From the NCBI RefSeq assembly GCF_036370855.1, contig NC_088102.1, positions 19,325,001 through 19,389,000 on the forward strand: DNA of 64,000 nt, in the 5' to 3' direction. The notes beneath the pieces were generated by a model, which had not been told where the DNA came from, ran no database searches, and saw only the letters and a program-made list of their open reading frames with translations. This DNA comes from Dromaius novaehollandiae (lineage: Eukaryota; Chordata; Aves; Casuariiformes; Dromaiidae). Positions within the stretch are counted from its first letter, which is position 1, and every line of letters starts with the position of its first letter. Both the position numbers and the translations under genes were made by a program. Positions 55,701 through 61,700 of the stretch are shown here, in pieces.

Positions 55701-58700
55701 GCCTGTTAAAGGATAAAAAACAACTCTGCTGCTGCCACTGATGCTCATGTGCACTGCAAATGTAGTGAGGATCTTGCTCTGATTGCCATGGCCTGAATCG
55801 CCCCCTCCTATTGCTGCCAAGTGAGTCTGTCCTCTGCGTATAAACCCTCCATTCCGGGTTCTTGCTCATGGCACAATGACTTTGCAGCTTAGTGGTTGAA
55901 CTCTAGTTTCTGATCTTAAGACTATCATTATCAGTCATTGGATTAATAAATCAAAACCCATTGTGGCCGTCAGCCAAGAACTTAGGACTCTCCCTTCCCC
56001 CTACAGTGCTAACTATCAGGTTAAACTGTCATGCTCCCCCACGCATGCTCTGTTCCTGGCTTCATTAACCCTGTGTACATGGCTACAAAACAGGCATTTC
56101 AACAACAGGAAAGATGTAGACGGCAACCTACTCCCCAGCCCCATAGGCTAGTAGTTAGCTTCTCTTGAGAAGGATTTGAGCTCTCACACTGTGGAGGATG
56201 TTGAACAACAGGCTTGTGCTGTATGGGAAGTGCTCTAACCAGCAGACTATACTGCCAAAGGTCAGCACCCCTAGCAACAGCTGATTTCATAAAACTAGAT
56301 TAGCCACATATGTATTTTAGAACCAAAGATTGAAGCTGAAGACTTCTTTTAACCTGCCTCAACCGGCCAACCAGACTGAGCTCCTTAGGAAATCTGGATG
56401 CCAGTTATGTTAACTTATGTGAGAGCTAGATTCTTACTTGTATAGGCCAGAGCTGCCTGGTAATGCTCAGAAACAATGTTGAAAGGACACAGGGACAAGA
56501 GGCAATGGGCACAAACTGAAATACAGGAAATTCCATTTAAACATAAGAAAAAACTTTTTACTGTGAGGGAGGTCATACCCTGGTTGTGGAGTCTCCATCC
56601 TTGGAGATGCTCAAAACCAGACTAGACAAGATCCTGAGCAACCTGCTCTAGTAGGTTCTGGATTAACATGGATAAACTTAAAAATAAGCGTTTTTTAAAA
56701 AAAACAATACAAAAAAGAACTATTTGGAGGTCAAGAAGATAGTTTATATTCTAAGCCTAAGTAGCAGCATGGAAAGTATAAGTAGCAGCATGGAAAGTAT
56801 GTAAAGATTGAAGTGTCCCAAAGCTGCATTGCTAAGGATAAGAATTGCTAGGGCAGAAGCTGACAGCTGAGATCTATTATGTGGTTGTGTGGAGTATTGG
56901 AGATGGGAAGGAGGTGGCTTCTAAGAAAAAGCTAAGCCCAAGGACCAGGGAGCTCAAAGCAGTGGAGGGGAGAGAGAAAATTTTAACATCAGCACTTTGT
57001 ACAGATTTTAAAGCATGAGGTAAGTGCAGATGGAAAGGCTAAAGACAAAAATTTACTTTCATCGTCTTCAGCTATAGTACAATAAAGGATAGGCTGGCCA
57101 GTCAGCCAAACTGGCAAAGAAACAGTTACTGGTATAGTGGAGGGAAAACACACAGAGTTATGATGAAGAAAGATTTTTCCCTATTCCTTTCACATACCAA
57201 CTGATACTTTGAATGGATCTGTGAAACTGAGTTCTAGCATCTGAACTTAATTTTTTTCTTTTGAGATTTTCTTTAACTATAGAGAATGGACTACTGAATA
57301 CATGTCTTCAATTTTTTTGCTTGATTTCACAGCCTATCCAATGTTTCAAATGCGACTAATAAGCCTTGTCATTGGCAATCCATCACTACTGGAAGTGACT
57401 ACAAAAGAGTACTGGGATGAAATTGATAGTTACATACTGGAATTCTCTGTTTCCAACAAATTTTACAAGCAAGTAAGGGAAGACAAGTCATCCTCGCTTC
57501 CATAATGGAGCTTTCTTTCATTCTGAATAGCTGTAGTAATGTGAGGGTTATCTTTAGAATGAGAGAATCTGAAAAGGTACAGATTAATTTATGTAGTGTA
57601 AAAAATAACTGAACAAAATGTTATTGAAATTTGCGGTTCACCTTTTGTCAGTTCTTGGATAGAGGATTGCGTAATGAACATTGTTCAAGAATATATCATG
57701 ATATGATATGAAACTTCAAGTAACAGTATTCCTCTTTTTTGTTTTTGATTCATTTTTGTATTACTTCTTGCAGTTCTTTTATAGTATCCTCTAAAGACAC
57801 AGTTTCTTTCTGAGCTTTCTCATTTCAGAGCCCTTTTCCTATTTCGTTATATATAGTTGTGCATTTGATTATAAATATTGCACATGAGATATAATAGAGA
57901 AAGACTAAAGGAGGTCAGACTGCAGGCATTGGGTGAAATTAGTCTTTGTGAGAATGTCTTCTGAAGGAATGGGACTACCAAGATATGGAAGGGAAATCTT
58001 ATATTGGTATTCGGAGACTTCATTAGAAAAGGTTGTAGAATAAATCAATTAAAGAAATAGCAAATGACTGCCAGGACAGAGACTGTTCATCTACGGTTTT
58101 TAAATAGGAAATTTCTCACTTGCTAACTGTGGTATCATTTCCATCAGTCAAAAGAGCAGGAGATGACAAATGTGCCACTTGTTTTTAAAAAGGACTCTGG
58201 GGGTGATCTGAGGAATTGCAGTACCCAAAGTCTGACTTTTATGGGTGGGAAACTGATTGATTGAAGTTATTGTAGAAAAGAATTAGTAGACACTTGCATA
58301 AAACAAAATATGAGGCAAGAATCAATGTGAACTTTAACAAAGGAAATCACATCTGGCATATGTAGCAATTGGAAGAGATTGAGCTAGCGATTATAGTATA
58401 TTTGGATGTTTAAAAAGCTTTGAGCAAGGTCCATTTTAAATTCTCTCAAAGAAACTAAGCTGTCATAGAATAGGATGGAAGGTCATCCATCGGCTAACAA
58501 CTGGATGGGACCAGGAGATGCAAATAAGTGGTTGCTTTTTTACAAATAATGAAGGAAATAGCTAATGGGTACCACAGGATCTCTATACCTTCTGTGCAAG
58601 CTATTCACAAATGACATTGAAAAGTAAGTGAATACTAAAGCGGTTAATGTTTGGCGAAGACACAAAATTATGTAGCAAAGTCACAACTAATGATAGCAAA

Positions 58701-61700
58701 GAATTGCAGAAAGATTTAATCAGTGCAGGGCAACAAGGCAGTAAAACGTCTGGTAAAATTCATGGTTAACAAATGCATTTAGAAGAAAATTACAAAACAA
58801 GGAGCTCTGACTTAGCTGTTACTACTCATAAAGGGGATTTGGATAGGCAGCTCCATGGCAAGAAAATCCAAACTGAATATTACAATTATTTTCTTATGAA
58901 ATGAATAGAGAAAAAGATAGGAAAGCATCATGATGCTATTGTACAAATTCTGTATCTCAGATACATTCACTTCTGGTCATTCATCTCGAAGGCAGATGTA
59001 GCAGCACTAGGTAAGACATAAAGAAGATGAACAGTAATGATGAGAAACAAAGAATGGGTTCCATACAAGCGAAACTGAATAGGACATTCCTGCTTGGTAA
59101 AAGAGGTGATTGAAGGCAGATATGTCAGATGTCTATAAAATCAGTGGTATGATGATGGCGATTCATTGTTTCTCAGAAATGCAGAAGCTGTGTAGTAATT
59201 TGAAACAAACAAAAAGAAACTTTTTTACATGCTGCCTAATTGAATTGCTGAACTCATTGCTGCAGGATGCTTTAGAAAACAAAAATTATAGACAGGATTA
59301 AAAATGGATTAGACAAATATATGGGGGATATGTCCATTGTTTGCTATTGAATACACTGGTCCAAATGTTTTAACAACTAACTGTCAGAAATAAGGACTAT
59401 TTTGTATTATCCTGTTTCTTATATTCTTTCCTTAAACAGTCACAACTGATCACTGTACAGATTGCTGGAATTAATGGACCTTTAGTTTGACCAGAGTGGC
59501 AGTTCCTATGGTCTTGTGACAGACACTTTTTCTTTGAGTGTGTTCAGCATCATGCCAAGGCAACATCAGTTGAGCAATATGAGAAGTTCAGTATAAAAAT
59601 AACACCCTTTTCAAAGTATTCTTTCCATTTGTATCTACCATCCCTCTCCACTGTGATAGGCATTGCCAGTAGCTAAAAATACAAGCCCATAAATAACATC
59701 AGTGCCAATTATGTGTCACAGTGATCTGCCTATATCATGCTTGTCCACATCATTTCTGTTGATCAGTTTTACCAGCTCATAATTCACAACTGCTTTCCTC
59801 CAGTGCTCTGGTAAAAGTATGGCATTGCCACATAAACTGAAAACTAACAAAATTAGGCTTCGTTAGATTTAAAGTAAAACTGTGATTTCTTCAGAACACC
59901 TCACTAAGCACATTCTGCCATGAGTTCCTTCCTAACTAAAGAGGGATCACTTTAAATGGTCTCCTGATCATTACTGTAGGAGCATAATGTAGGGATGAAG
60001 CCAACTTTGACATGAGCAGTTCCAAGATATACTGATTAAAACCAGCCCCTTTATCTCCTTGCACTAGGTTAGCAGGCAGGAGGAGAAAACTGCAATGCTG
60101 ATATATCTACCAGTACAAATAAGATATTTACTACATTCCTTTAAATGGTAATGTTTGTTTTGGGAGTGCCAATTTATTTTCACAATGTAAATATCTACAG
60201 GGTAAATCTTCAATAGCTGTGATTATCCCAGAGGCATCATGTATTTGTGAAACATCAGCATATATTATAACACTGAAGACTGGCTGCTTATATGGGAAAT
60301 CAATTCATTACATTTCTCCAGTTCCAGTGACTGCTGAGCTGTGGCTACAGAAAGCTCCAAAAGATGAAAATGGTTTTCTTATCCTAAAAGAATTGCCGGT
60401 AAGAAAGCTAAGCAGCCATTAGGTGAATGTTGAAGAATTGGTATAGAAAAGGATTTCCTACTTTGTGCATTCATTTTTGCAGAACCAAAAGCATGTGTAT
60501 ACTTGTTTAAACTGAAGAAGTGAATGTCAACAACAGCCTACCAACTTGTATAGCAGGAATGCATTGTGTAGAAATAACGCAATGTGCAAAATCAGCCACC
60601 AGATTTGAAAAAATGCATGAAATGATTTGATTTTTTGAAGTGTGTTAAAATATGCCTTTTGCTATTTAGGTTGAATAAATTAAAGTATTACTTTCCCTGT
60701 AACCTCATGAACCTTTAAGGCTTTTATTTTTTAGTAGAGTGTTTTGAAAAAGAAGAAATTTCTCTTGGGACCCCTAAGTTATTCTGCTATGAAAGATCTG
60801 AACTCAGATAGCTGGAGGCAAGAGACAGCACAGTTCTCAATTATGATACCATTCACTATACTACTATTAGAAAAGTACCATTTAATTATTATTCTATAAA
60901 CATCTCCCGCTTAAATAGCTGAACATTTCATTCACTACCAAGTTTTTTTTTAATTATGTGAAATGCATGGTCTTGAGTTTAAACTATTACAAAACTGCAT
61001 ACATGTGCTGTGTTTAAAACGCAAATGATCAACAGAATTTGTATCTCATATTTAACTTGTATTTTAGATTTGGTTGCCTAAATAAAATAACTTCATTATG
61101 TATTTGGATCATGCAAAGGAATGTCAAATAGGTGTTTATACGTGTTCCAATATGAACATTCACACATATGTTCTGTTCATCTCTTTGATTTAAACTTAAG
61201 CCAAGCCTGTAAAAGTCTTTATTTGTGTAACAGATGCACTGAATATCCTTAGGTTTCAGTCAGAGTACACTGAAAGCAGCTAATCTCCTTTGAACATAGT
61301 TTCTGAGCAGCGAAGAGAGTAGAGATGAGAGATCATCTGGAAGTCCTGAGCCTAAAGGACTCAGTCAAGAAATCATGGCCAAATGTTGAATCACATAATT
61401 CATATTAGTAATAAGGCATCTGTTAGCTCACTTGTCACTGCTGAGGTGATGGTTAAAAATGAAAAAAATGATAATCTGTTTTCTCTGACGGAGTCCCTGG
61501 AAACTAAAATGTTAAATACAGATAAATGAATTGCTTGTTTTGTATCCTTTGGTTTTCATGCCATCCACATTACTTCTGCTTTATTATCCTGACATTAAGA
61601 GTAGCTTCTTATCATCCTTTCTACACAGTGAATGTGTATTTAATCTGTGTCCCTCTGTCTTCTGGTGCCTTTATATGCAGGTAAACTACAGACCTCCATC

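Larger units (their letters stand above)
54009..57332 (+). other. CATSPERB: CATSPERB intron 18
   Basis: 3,324 bases between GTAAGAGAC and GATTTCACAG. It holds the tRNA-derived SINE-like fragment, the archosaur-type CR1 end and the 21-bp tandem duplication. 55.3-56.3 kb is GC-richer than the rest. Confidence 0.9.

Noticed and set aside
56145..56275. A tRNA gene on the minus strand
   Set aside because: A- and B-box-like words are present, but their spacing is too long and no cloverleaf forms. A SINE head is more likely.
59110..59301. 63-codon open frame as a small gene
   Set aside because: It lies in the 3' part of an old CR1 LINE copy.
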